Assembly: GCA_963839475.1 (NCBI GenBank)
Contig: CAWIVH010000013.1
Span: forward strand, 434,001-498,000
Source of the DNA: CAWIVH01 sp963839475
GTDB lineage: Bacteria > Acidobacteriota > UBA6911
DNA: 64,000 nt
Direction: 5' to 3'
Each line of letters starts with the position of its first letter. Within the stretch, counting starts at the first letter, position 1. This document shows positions 18,770-26,473 of the stretch, one piece after another. The notes beneath the pieces are model-generated. The model saw nothing but the letters and a program-made list of their open reading frames with translations, had not been told where the DNA came from and ran no database searches. A program made the translations under genes and the position numbers.

Positions 18770-18785
18770 CTGGGTAATTACCCAG
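18770..18785. repeat. Perfect 16-base palindrome between integrase remnant and tRNA-Arg
   Basis: CTGGGTAATTACCCAG reads the same on both strands. It lies 80 bases from the 3' end of tRNA-Arg and 30 bases after the integrase remnant. Such symmetry could be a protein-binding site of the lost element or a short hairpin; nothing else supports either reading. Confidence 0.45.
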
Positions 18786-18862
18786 GTACCCCGATTGCAT
18801 TGGAGGTGAGGTTGGAATGGAAATCATCGATCCTGTAAGTGATTGATAAATCAAGGGAAGGT

Positions 18863-18939
18863 TGGTGCACCCGGCACGACTCGAACGTGCGACCTGCGGA
18901 TTCGAAGTCCGACGCTCTATCCAACTGAGCTACGGGTGC
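18863..18939 (-). tRNA. tRNA-Arg (anticodon TCG)
   Basis: Reading the minus strand, a 77-base cloverleaf: acceptor stem GCACCCG with CGGGTGC, D-arm GCTC..GAGC, an anticodon loop CTTCGAA with anticodon TCG (reads CGA, Arg), T-loop TTCGAGT, discriminator A and an encoded 3' CCA. The lowest pair of the anticodon stem (27-43) is mismatched. It is 8 bases downstream of tRNA-His and likely co-transcribed with it. Confidence 0.93.
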
Positions 18940-18947
18940 TGAAAAAG

Positions 18948-19024
18948 TGGGGTGAGCGAGGGGATTTGAACCCCCGACCGCTGGAGCCACAATCCAGAGC
19001 TCTGCCAACTGAGCTACGCTCACC
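18948..19024 (-). tRNA. tRNA-His (anticodon GTG)
   Basis: Minus-strand cloverleaf of 77 bases including the extra 5' G (G-1) typical of tRNA-His, which pairs with discriminator C73. Acceptor GTGAGCG/CGCTCAC, anticodon loop TTGTGGC with anticodon GTG, T-arm GGGGG..CCCCT and an encoded CCA. First gene of a two-tRNA unit with tRNA-Arg. Confidence 0.95.
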
Positions 19025-19163
19025 ACAAAATCGCTCGCCCGGCTATTCAGACTCCATGAATCCACCGGCTGGTGGCTTTGCGGCGGCACATTCTTGCACT
19101 TTTAGGCACCGTTTGCAAGGAGTTGACTGGTGTTACCCCGAAATGGCTATCCATTCATGCCGG

Positions 19164-19511
19164 TCATATCGTGATCACGCTGTCCGCATGATGCATCAAT
19201 CCCACGATATCGCTCATTGTTCCCATTTCGCCCACCGCCAGCTTGTCTGCGAGACCGAACTTTTCCAGGCATGTACGGCATGCGATCATCCGGACTCCCA
19301 TACCTTCGAGAAGTTTCAGGCTCATAACCACCGGAGAATCGGCGCAGACGAGCTTCACTCCCTCCGTGTAAAAACAAATGGCGTGGGGCTTCACCGGCTG
19401 ACCCTCGAGCGTGTGCAGATAACGGTCCAGCACCGCGAGCCCAAACTCCTTGTTCTCTGCCGGGAAATGACCCAGCCCCTCCCTGGTTGCCAATATCACA
19501 ATTTCCTTCAT
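19164..19511 (-). CDS. DsrE/YedF-like protein
   Basis: A 115-residue DsrE-family protein, closest to the C-terminal domain of the sulfurtransferase-like selenium-metabolism protein YedF. Recognisable are the start MKEIVILATREGLGH, the central AICFYTEGVKL, and the family's CRTCLEKFGL region with two cysteines, then GTMSDIVGLMHHADSVITI at the end. The TusA-like N-terminal domain of full YedF is absent, so the protein is the DsrE half alone. DsrE-fold proteins relay sulfur or act as small accessory proteins; the exact partner is unknown. It lies just upstream of the tRNA pair and downstream of hpnB on the same strand. Confidence 0.75.
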   Translation of the reverse strand: MKEIVILATREGLGHFPAENKEFGLAVLDRYLHTLEGQPVKPHAICFYTEGVKLVCADSPVVMSLKLLEGMGVRMIACRTCLEKFGLADKLAVGEMGTMSDIVGLMHHADSVITI

Positions 19512-19700
19512 GCTGAAACGCCGCTCCTTTCCCCTGAGATTCCCAAAAACCTTTCCGGCAAGGATACCCCAGATGTTACCGGCGCTGCAGCCTGTTTATG
19601 GATCTTTTGGAGAAGCTGCTCGGACAGCAGCCGCCTGTGCCCTCCCTTTCCAATTCCCGCCTTTTCCCAGCCAATAGCGCAGAGCCGAATCCGCGGTTGC

Positions 19701-20768
19701 TTAGGCATAAATCAGTGCGGTCAGCGGCAGCGTCAGCGACCATGCCGGATTCAGATGATAAAACCGGATGGTGTTCCAGAAGGCTACCGCCATGGCGATC
19801 CAGGAGGCTGCGCCCAGCGCAGCGGCGGGCAGGGATCCGCTGAGCAGCAGTAGTGGCGGCGCGAAGTAAGCGACTGCCAGCCCTGCCAGGGCGCCTGACA
19901 AGCGCCACACCGAATAGTCCAGCTGTGAGAAGGCAGTGCGTGCCACCATCCGCCATATGGCCGATAGATCCCGGTACCGACGCAGGCTGAGGGTGTCATC
20001 GCTCAGCCCGAGCCAGATTCCTGCGTGTCTCTTGACTAAGGCTGCGAGCGCACAGTCATCGATGAGTTCCTTCCTGATTGCGACCAGCCCCCCCGCCTGC
20101 TCCAGCGTCGATCGCCGCACCAGCAGGACTCCGCCGGCAGCACCCGCGACCTTTCTGGTGGGATCGTTTACACGCCGGAACGGATAGAGCATCGCGAAAA
20201 AAAACACGAAGGCGGGGATCATCAGCTTCTCGGCAAAGCTCGAGCAGTTCAACCGCGCCATCAGGGAAACAAGCCCCAAGGTGGGATTGCCGAGAGCGCG
20301 GGAGACCAGGTGCCGAAGATTACCCGCCGGATGATGGATATCCCCATCCGTAAACAGCAGGAACTCGGGGACCTGCTCAAGTCTCTTTGCCGCTTCCACA
20401 CCCGAATGCATGGCCCAGACCTTGCCGCTCCATCCCGGCGGGAGAGGCGATGCCGCAACGATTGTAAGACGGTCTTCCCTTTGCAGGCCTCGAGCCGCGC
20501 TCCGGGCCAGGGCTGCCGTCCCGTCGCTGCTGTGGTCATCGACGAGAATCACATGTAACTTGCCTGGATAATCCTGAAGCAGAAGGCTTTGAATGGCCCG
20601 GAAGATCGTTTCCGATTCGTTGCGTGCGGGCACTACGGCCACAACGAACGGGAATATTCCTGTCTCAGGCGGTGGGAAAGCCGGCCTTTCACGCCAGAAA
20701 AAACCGTTGAAAAAAAGCAGGTAGATCCAGCAAAAAAATACCACTATCCCGATCGTAATCCCAATCAC
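19701..20768 (-). CDS. hpnB: Hopanoid-associated glycosyltransferase family 2 (HpnB-like)
   Basis: A 355-residue membrane glycosyltransferase. An N-terminal span (residues 1-20) anchors the GT2 domain, which carries VVPARNESETIF, the nucleotide-binding VDDHSSDGTA, PLPPGWSGKVWAMHSG and the metal-binding TDGDIHHP. The later ELIDDCALAALVKRHAG is also typical, and two to three C-terminal membrane segments follow. The pattern matches HpnB, implicated in attaching or modifying the polar head of hopanoids. No other hpn gene lies in the window, so the pathway assignment is inference from sequence motifs. It is followed, 190 bases away, by the DsrE gene on the same strand. Confidence 0.85.
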   Translation of the reverse strand: MIGITIGIVVFFCWIYLLFFNGFFWRERPAFPPPETGIFPFVVAVVPARNESETIFRAIQSLLLQDYPGKLHVILVDDHSSDGTAALARSAARGLQREDRLTIVAASPLPPGWSGKVWAMHSGVEAAKRLEQVPEFLLFTDGDIHHPAGNLRHLVSRALGNPTLGLVSLMARLNCSSFAEKLMIPAFVFFFAMLYPFRRVNDPTRKVAGAAGGVLLVRRSTLEQAGGLVAIRKELIDDCALAALVKRHAGIWLGLSDDTLSLRRYRDLSAIWRMVARTAFSQLDYSVWRLSGALAGLAVAYFAPPLLLLSGSLPAAALGAASWIAMAVAFWNTIRFYHLNPAWSLTLPLTALIYA

Positions 20769-20856
20769 CTTCCGGCCTCCCTTCGTGCTATTTAACCATG
20801 AAGCCAGCGCTGAGTTCGACGGGATATCTGATATTCAGCTCTGAGGTGTTGAAAGC

Positions 20857-21288
20857 TTACCGTTTGGCAAGAATGGAATTTTTCGCGGCGGTATCGGCCA
20901 GGTCAGCCAGCGTGGTTTTTTCCAGCATGGCCGTCACACCCTCCCGGATGCTCTTCCAGCTGTGATGCAGTGGGCAAGGCTTCTCCTCGCTGCATACAGC
21001 CAATCCCAGCACACAGCCCTGCGCTCCGCTGTTTTCGTCGGCTGCCAGCACCACGTCTTCCACGGTGATCTTGCCTGCCGGGCGCGCCAGTTCATAGCCG
21101 CCCCGGGCTCCTTTGAAGGACCGGACCAGTTTTTGACGGGCGAGGTTTTGCAGGATTTTCCAGAGAAATTGCATCGGTATTGCCTCGGCTTCGGCGATTT
21201 CCCGGGCGCCGGAAAGTTTTCCTGCCGGCTGGAGCGCCAGGAAAGTCATAGCCCGTATGGCATAAACAACCGATCGAGGGAACAACAT
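20857..21288 (-). CDS. Rrf2 family transcriptional regulator
   Basis: A 143-residue winged-helix regulator of the Rrf2 family (IscR, NsrR and relatives). The N-terminal helix-turn-helix appears in VYAIRAMTFLALQP, AREIAEAEAIPMQFLWKIL and KLVRSFKGARGGYELARP. A cluster of three cysteines in CVLGLAVCSEEKPC fits an iron-sulfur ligand set, as in IscR/NsrR-type sensors. It is transcribed away from korA across 190 bases, a typical arrangement for a local regulator. The oxidoreductase it flanks contains iron-sulfur clusters and TPP, so redox or Fe-S sensing is plausible, but that is inference. Confidence 0.88.
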   Translation of the reverse strand: MLFPRSVVYAIRAMTFLALQPAGKLSGAREIAEAEAIPMQFLWKILQNLARQKLVRSFKGARGGYELARPAGKITVEDVVLAADENSGAQGCVLGLAVCSEEKPCPLHHSWKSIREGVTAMLEKTTLADLADTAAKNSILAKR

Positions 21289-21478
21289 AGTGGACTTTTT
21301 CCTCCATTATGATCTTTCTGTCAAGGAAAATGTAGGCGCACGCGGGAAAACGAAACTGGGCTTCATAAATTGTTCCCCGAAACGATATGCCTCTTGGATA
21401 AATGAAATAAGAAGGTATAAGATGTCGCCAAGCTATGGGCATTTAAATCATCCTGAATGTATTCCGAAGAAGGAATGT

Positions 21479-23272
21479 ATGCGAAGCGATTTGATAATTG
21501 GTATGGCAGGTTCAGGCGGAGACGGGATTGTCGCGGCCGGGGAATCGCTCATGACGGCAGCAGCCATTGAGGGCTATCACGCCGTCATGACAAAAAGCTT
21601 CGGCTCGCAAATCCGCGGTGGGGAATCTTCCTGCCGTCTGCGTATCGCCACCTCGCCGGTTTTGAATCCTGGCGGCACCCTGGATGTCGCTGTGGCGCTG
21701 AATTGGGAAGATTTTCTAAAATTCGGGGCCGAGCTGCCGGTGGGCGGCCATACGGTTGTGATTTACGACAGCAATACCCGCGTTCCACCCGACCGGCTTC
21801 CTCTCGAAGGGGTTCGGCCTGCCGTAGCTTTGCCGGTCCCAATCCAGGAGATGGCCAAGCAGAATGCCGGCACCGAGAAAGCGAAAAACACGGTCGTCCT
21901 CGGTCTGATTGCGGGCTGGTTTGGCCTGGCGCGCGAGGGCATCCTGGCGGGCATACGAAAGAAGTTCGAGAAAAAGGGTGTGGAAGTCCTTCAAGGCAAC
22001 GAGCGGGCCTTCATCGCGGGCATCGATTTTGCGAACGCCAACCCGCTCACAGATGGGGTGCTCATGGCGCCCCCGGAATCCGCCAAGGGCGTCAACATGC
22101 TGGTCGACGGCAATGATATGTGCGCGGCGGCGGCGATCTTCTCCGGATGCGAGTTTTTCGGCGGCTACCCGATCACTCCTTCATCCGAGGTCATGCAGTT
22201 CTTCAATCGTGAGGTATGGAAATACAACGGCACTGTGCTGCAGGCCGAGGATGAGATCGCCGGAATCGGCGCTGTCGTTGGCGCCTCCTTCGCGGGCAAA
22301 AAGGCCATGACGGCCACCTCCGGGCCTGGAATGTCCCTGAAGTGCGAGATCCTTGGTCTAGCCACAATCGCGGAACTCCCGCTTGTTTGCGTCAACGTGC
22401 AGCGCGGCGGCCCATCCACCGGGATCCCCACGAAGAGCGAGCAGTCCGACTTGTTTTCGGCGGTTTTTTCCGCGCATGGAGACGCCCAGCGCCCGGTTCT
22501 GGCGCCCATCAGCGTAGCCGACACGTTCGGTGTGACCGTGGAGTCGTTCAACATTGCCGAAAAATATCAAACTCCCGTGATCATCCTTTCGGATCAGGAA
22601 ATCGCGCAGCGCAAGGAAACCGTGCCTCCCATCGACACCTCGGCGTATAAAGTGATCGGCCGGGTGCAGCCGAACGAGAGCGAGCTGGAACACTACCATC
22701 GCTTCAGGATCACGGAATCGGGGGTCAGCCCCATCAGCCATCCGGGCATGAAGGGCGGGAATTACCTCGCTTCCGGAATCGAACACAATGAGCGTGGTGC
22801 TCCAACGGCGAGCGGTGAGGTGCACGCGCGCATGAATGAAAAGCGGATTCGCAAGCTTGCACCCCTGAAACGGCGGCGGGACCTTTTCTATTTCGAAGGG
22901 GAGCCGAACGCTCCATTCGGGCTGATCAGCTGGGGCAGCGTTGCCGGGGTAGCACTCGAAGCCCTGCGTCTGGCCGAGCACGAAGGCATCCGCGCCAAAG
23001 TCATCATTCCCAAATTGCTCTACCCCGTGGCAGAGGAGATTTTCGAAGAGTTCTTTGCCTCGGTGAAACGAGGCCTGGTGGTCGAACAGTCGCACCAGGG
23101 ACAGCTTTACCGTTTGCTGCGCATGTATGTCGATGTACCTTCCGGAGTCGAGTCGCTCGCCCGCAGCGGTTCCAATCCGATCCTGGTTTCCAGCGTCCTG
23201 GAACGGCTCCGCAAGATGTCGCTCGCCCTGCAGCGCGGCCGGGTGCCCGAGGCTGAACCAGGTCTGGGATGA
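21479..23272 (+). CDS. korA: 2-oxoacid:ferredoxin oxidoreductase, fused gamma-alpha subunit
   Basis: A 597-residue protein that fuses the gamma and alpha subunits of a 2-oxoacid:ferredoxin oxidoreductase (KorA type, probably 2-oxoglutarate). Residues 1-190 form the gamma domain, with GMAGSGGDGIVAAGESL at the start. The alpha domain contains the GGYPITPSSEVMQF motif that contacts TPP or substrate, EDEIAGIGAVVGASFAG, and the TSGPG box. The enzyme makes CoA thioesters while reducing ferredoxin. The reading frame is open upstream, but the ATG at 21479 has an AAGAAGGAA site and matches the normal family start. korB follows 34 bases later. Confidence 0.95.
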   Translation: MRSDLIIGMAGSGGDGIVAAGESLMTAAAIEGYHAVMTKSFGSQIRGGESSCRLRIATSPVLNPGGTLDVAVALNWEDFLKFGAELPVGGHTVVIYDSNTRVPPDRLPLEGVRPAVALPVPIQEMAKQNAGTEKAKNTVVLGLIAGWFGLAREGILAGIRKKFEKKGVEVLQGNERAFIAGIDFANANPLTDGVLMAPPESAKGVNMLVDGNDMCAAAAIFSGCEFFGGYPITPSSEVMQFFNREVWKYNGTVLQAEDEIAGIGAVVGASFAGKKAMTATSGPGMSLKCEILGLATIAELPLVCVNVQRGGPSTGIPTKSEQSDLFSAVFSAHGDAQRPVLAPISVADTFGVTVESFNIAEKYQTPVIILSDQEIAQRKETVPPIDTSAYKVIGRVQPNESELEHYHRFRITESGVSPISHPGMKGGNYLASGIEHNERGAPTASGEVHARMNEKRIRKLAPLKRRRDLFYFEGEPNAPFGLISWGSVAGVALEALRLAEHEGIRAKVIIPKLLYPVAEEIFEEFFASVKRGLVVEQSHQGQLYRLLRMYVDVPSGVESLARSGSNPILVSSVLERLRKMSLALQRGRVPEAEPGLG

Positions 23273-23306
23273 TCGGAAAAAGAGCTATTGGAAAGGGAAC
23301 GCAATT

Positions 23307-24200
23307 ATGAGCACCACGTTATCAGGATCGATTCAACCCTACGTCGCGAAGGATTACAAAAGCGACCTCAAGCCGATCTGGTGTCCAGGCTGTGGCGACT
23401 TTGGTGTAGTGACTGCGATCTACCGGGCGCTGGCGGCCGTCGGCCGGCCGCCGCATGAAATCGCGTTTGTTTCCGGCATCGGCTGTTCCAGCCGCATACC
23501 GGGCTATACGACTGCCTACGGATTCAACAGTGTCCACGGTCGGGCGCTGCCCATCGCCCAGGGGATCAAGCTTGCCAATCCCGATCTGCTGGTCCTGGGC
23601 GCCGGCGGCGACGGTGATGGTTTTTCAATCGGCGGCGGACACGTAGCCCACGCGGTACGACGCAACATCGACATCACCTATATCGTGATGGACAACCAGA
23701 TCTACGGGTTGACCAAGGGACAACTTTCCCCGACCTCGCCCCGAGGTCTGAAGACCGCCTCATCATCGTACGGCAGCCTTGAGAATCCGGTTAATCCGTT
23801 GCTATACGTCCTCGGGTACGGCGCCGGTTTTGTCGCACAGGGAACTCCCGCCGACATGGCTGAACTGGCCGACATCATCGAGGAAGGAATCCGTTTCCCC
23901 GGCTTTGCCTTCATAAACGTCCAATCCCCTTGCGTCACCTACGGGGAAGAGGACCAGATGCTGAAGGCTCAGAAGGAGCGGCTGCAGCGCCTGACGGATC
24001 TCAATCACGATCCGAAAGACCGGCTTAAGGCCATGGCGCTTGCGGCGGAATACGGGACGAAGCTGTACACGGGGGTTTTCTACCGGAAAGCCGACCCGGA
24101 CCCCACCTACGAAGACCTGGTGAAAGATCTGCGCGGGAGGATGCAGAAGGCAGCCGTTCCCAAGGAAAAAATCCTCAATATGTTCGTGCCGCATTACTAG
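23307..24200 (+). CDS. korB: 2-oxoacid:ferredoxin oxidoreductase, beta subunit
   Basis: A 297-residue beta subunit binding TPP and an iron-sulfur cluster. The N-terminal WCPGCGDFGVV is the first cysteine motif. The TPP motif appears as GAGGDGDGFSIGGGH with the later VMDNQIYGLTKGQLSPTS, and a further Cys lies in NVQSPCVTYGEE. Length and order match KorB/PorB relatives. Together with korA it forms a two-gene operon ended by a strong terminator. Substrate (2-oxoglutarate versus pyruvate) cannot be decided by motif alone; the fused gamma-alpha form is commonly annotated as 2-oxoglutarate:acceptor oxidoreductase. Confidence 0.95.
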   Translation: MSTTLSGSIQPYVAKDYKSDLKPIWCPGCGDFGVVTAIYRALAAVGRPPHEIAFVSGIGCSSRIPGYTTAYGFNSVHGRALPIAQGIKLANPDLLVLGAGGDGDGFSIGGGHVAHAVRRNIDITYIVMDNQIYGLTKGQLSPTSPRGLKTASSSYGSLENPVNPLLYVLGYGAGFVAQGTPADMAELADIIEEGIRFPGFAFINVQSPCVTYGEEDQMLKAQKERLQRLTDLNHDPKDRLKAMALAAEYGTKLYTGVFYRKADPDPTYEDLVKDLRGRMQKAAVPKEKILNMFVPHY

Positions 24201-24223
24201 CAAAACCTGTCTCACAAAACCGA

Positions 24224-24252
24224 AAAGCCCGCTGGATTTCCAGCGGGCTTTT
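24224..24252 (+). terminator. Strong rho-independent terminator after korB
   Basis: A perfect 13-base stem AAAGCCCGCTGGA / TCCAGCGGGCTTT with a 2-base loop, followed by one more T. The A/T base of the stem makes it work in either direction. Confidence 0.9.
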
Positions 24253-24335
24253 ATCGATCCCGGGGACGCCTTTCGCCGAAGGCCCTTCAAACAAGAGCAA
24301 AAAAATAGTGAAGCCCGGCACTGCACTGGGACCGC

Positions 24336-25874
24336 TCAGTGACGGTGAATATCCGTATGCATGATCTTGCGCGTTGCATGCAGACGGTCGTCGGCAGGCA
24401 TGTCCACCAGGCTGCGATTCATGTTTTCGTCGCGTTCCGCTTCAAGAAGGCGGGCGATATACTCGATCACGCTTTCAGGAAAGATGTTTTCCCTCTCGTA
24501 GAGATTCCTCTTCGATATCAGGATGCGTGCTGATTCGACGCAGCTCTTCGGCAGCACCGGCAAGCGGTTCAGCAGTTCCTGGTCGCGGAAGATGTTCCCC
24601 GAAGCGTACAGCCGGTCGGCGATTTCGACCGAGCTTTCGCTGGTGAGACCCCACTCCGCAGCCATGGTAATCCCGGCGAGCAGCAGGTGGATGATCGCGC
24701 TGCCGTCCGGACTCCTCAGCTCGACGGTTTGCCGCCCTTCCCGCTCATCGAACGGAGCCGATTGATTCGGGTTCAGGGTCTGCGCCAGGTTCGCCACCCC
24801 CGACCAGCCCAATGGCACCCGAATCATGGCGCTCCGGTTCAGATCACTCCAGCAAATGCGGGTCGGCGCTTCCTGGTTGGGAACCAGACGCAGATAGGCC
24901 GAGGAGATCGTGTTTCCGAACGCAGTCAGGGTATCTGCGTAGGAGCATAATCCGCCGATAATTTTCTTTGCCTCCTGCGAAAGCCCGCCCCGTTCATCGG
25001 TCATGACGTTGACGCCGTTTCGGCGCGCCTCCATGTGCACATGGAAACCGTTGCCGGCCACTCCCTCCTCGAGCTTCGGAGCGAAAGTGGCGACGCAGCC
25101 ATGCTGGAAGGCGACGTTCCTGATCAGCCAGCGAGCCACAACCAGACTGTCGGCGGCATCGACAACAGGGGTGGGCAGGAATTCGATCTCAAGCTGCTCG
25201 GCCTGTTTGCCGCGGAGTTCCTCGAGGTCGCTGCGGGTGCTTTCGATGTAACCGACCTCGCTGTGCGCGTATTTGACCGACCCCGTGATCTGGGTTATAT
25301 AACGGACCATTTCATCCAGAATCAACCCGCTTTTGACGAATGGACCCGAGGCATGGTACCCGCGCTGCTTGGCGGCGAAGAATATTCGGCTATTGGGTTC
25401 GCTCAACAGAAAGAACTCCAACTCCCCCATAGCGAAAAACTCGAGGCCGGTACTTTTCTTGAATAGCTCCGAGGCGCGGAAAAGAATGGTATCGAGCGCA
25501 AAGGGAGCCATCCGGCCTTCCCGTGTGATGTAGCGGCAGACCATGTCAAGGCTGCTGTCGTTGAACGGGCTGAGGAACGCGGTTTTATAAACCGGCACTA
25601 CATAAAGGTCCGACATCGCGGTGTCGACCATTCCTTTGAACAGAGAAGACCCGTCGACCCGTTCGCCGTCGGCTAGGATCCGTTCGGCCTGATATCGGCT
25701 TGATACCGGGATTTTCAACTCCTTCAGCTTGCCGTCCAGCGCGGTGTAGTGGAAGGTGATCCGCTCGACCCTTTTCTCTTCGATTACCCGGATGAGGTCG
25801 TTGCGGGTAAAGTCTTCGCGCGGCTTGTCGAGGAAGACGGACAGGGGGTTGTTCAACGCGTAATGGTGTTCCAT
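24336..25874 (-). CDS. Glutamine synthetase family protein
   Basis: A 512-residue enzyme of the glutamine synthetase superfamily, which joins ammonia or an amine to glutamate using ATP. The N-terminal beta-grasp part has KRVERITFHYTALDGKLKEL. The catalytic barrel contains AFLSPFNDSSLDMVCRYI, GELEFFLLSEP, NGFHVHMEA, and the NQEAPTRICWS loop equivalent to the 'NPxxYKR' site region. Length and order suggest a true member, possibly a gamma-glutamylamine or gamma-glutamate ligase rather than GlnA, since the assimilation loops differ. The reading frame starts further upstream, but the ATG at 25874 after an AAAAGGTGAG site gives the usual beginning. It follows the glyoxalase-like gene by 10 bases. 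Confidence 0.88.
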   Translation of the reverse strand: MEHHYALNNPLSVFLDKPREDFTRNDLIRVIEEKRVERITFHYTALDGKLKELKIPVSSRYQAERILADGERVDGSSLFKGMVDTAMSDLYVVPVYKTAFLSPFNDSSLDMVCRYITREGRMAPFALDTILFRASELFKKSTGLEFFAMGELEFFLLSEPNSRIFFAAKQRGYHASGPFVKSGLILDEMVRYITQITGSVKYAHSEVGYIESTRSDLEELRGKQAEQLEIEFLPTPVVDAADSLVVARWLIRNVAFQHGCVATFAPKLEEGVAGNGFHVHMEARRNGVNVMTDERGGLSQEAKKIIGGLCSYADTLTAFGNTISSAYLRLVPNQEAPTRICWSDLNRSAMIRVPLGWSGVANLAQTLNPNQSAPFDEREGRQTVELRSPDGSAIIHLLLAGITMAAEWGLTSESSVEIADRLYASGNIFRDQELLNRLPVLPKSCVESARILISKRNLYERENIFPESVIEYIARLLEAERDENMNRSLVDMPADDRLHATRKIMHTDIHRH

Positions 25875-25884
25875 GAACGGACAC

Positions 25885-26256
25885 TCACCTTTTCTCGGGG
25901 AGAATTTCGACCCAGTAACCGTCGGGATCCTCGATGAAATAAATGCCCATTTTGGGATTTTCGTAGCAGATACATCCCATTTCCTTATGGCGCCGGTGGG
26001 CGGCTTCGTAGTCGTCGACCACGAGGGCCAGATGAAATTCATTATCGCCCAAGTTGTAGGGCTCTTCGCGGTCGCGCAGCCAGGTTAGTTCAAGTTTGTG
26101 TCCTGTACTTCCATCGCCGAGGAAAGCAAGTTTAAAGCTCTTGTCGGCCGGTTCGTAGCGGCGAATTTCCGTGAAATCGAGGGCTTCCTGATAGAACTTC
26201 AGGCTTTTGTCCAAGTCCCTTACATTGATGTTGTTGTGATCGAATCGAAATCTCAT
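25885..26256 (-). CDS. Glyoxalase/VOC-fold protein
   Basis: A 123-residue vicinal-oxygen-chelate protein resembling lactoylglutathione lyase. It begins FRFDHNNINVRDLDKSLKFY, the family's first metal-binding His followed by the long first helix, and shows KLAFLGDGSTGHKLELT, FHLALVVDDYEAAH (second His), and YFIEDPDGYWVEILP with the C-terminal metal Glu. Single-domain members dimerise. The ATG at 26256 follows GGAGGAGAAT, a strong site, and is preferred over the upstream in-frame ATG at 26322. It precedes the glutamine-synthetase-family gene by 10 bases, so the pair is likely an operon. Substrate unknown; detoxification of methylglyoxal is possible. Confidence 0.9.
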   Translation of the reverse strand: MRFRFDHNNINVRDLDKSLKFYQEALDFTEIRRYEPADKSFKLAFLGDGSTGHKLELTWLRDREEPYNLGDNEFHLALVVDDYEAAHRRHKEMGCICYENPKMGIYFIEDPDGYWVEILPEKR

Positions 26257-26473
26257 ATTCTCCTCCGTAAAACCGTGCGATAGCGATATGGAATTCAGTA
26301 TCGACCCGGCTGCCTGCACCATGTTTCAGTTCGGCATGTTCCAGTCGCATTGGATCAACCGGATGCCAGGCTCCGACTGGAGTTTCTCCATAGCTTCACG
26401 GCCGTCCCCGGTGTCCACGATTTGTTAATAATCCAGCTGCCTGAGAATTGTATCATCAGAGCTTATCGCATTT

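Noticed and set aside
18778..19089. A 103-residue frame covering both tRNA genes
   Set aside because: The DNA folds as two complete tRNAs; a protein here is very unlikely.
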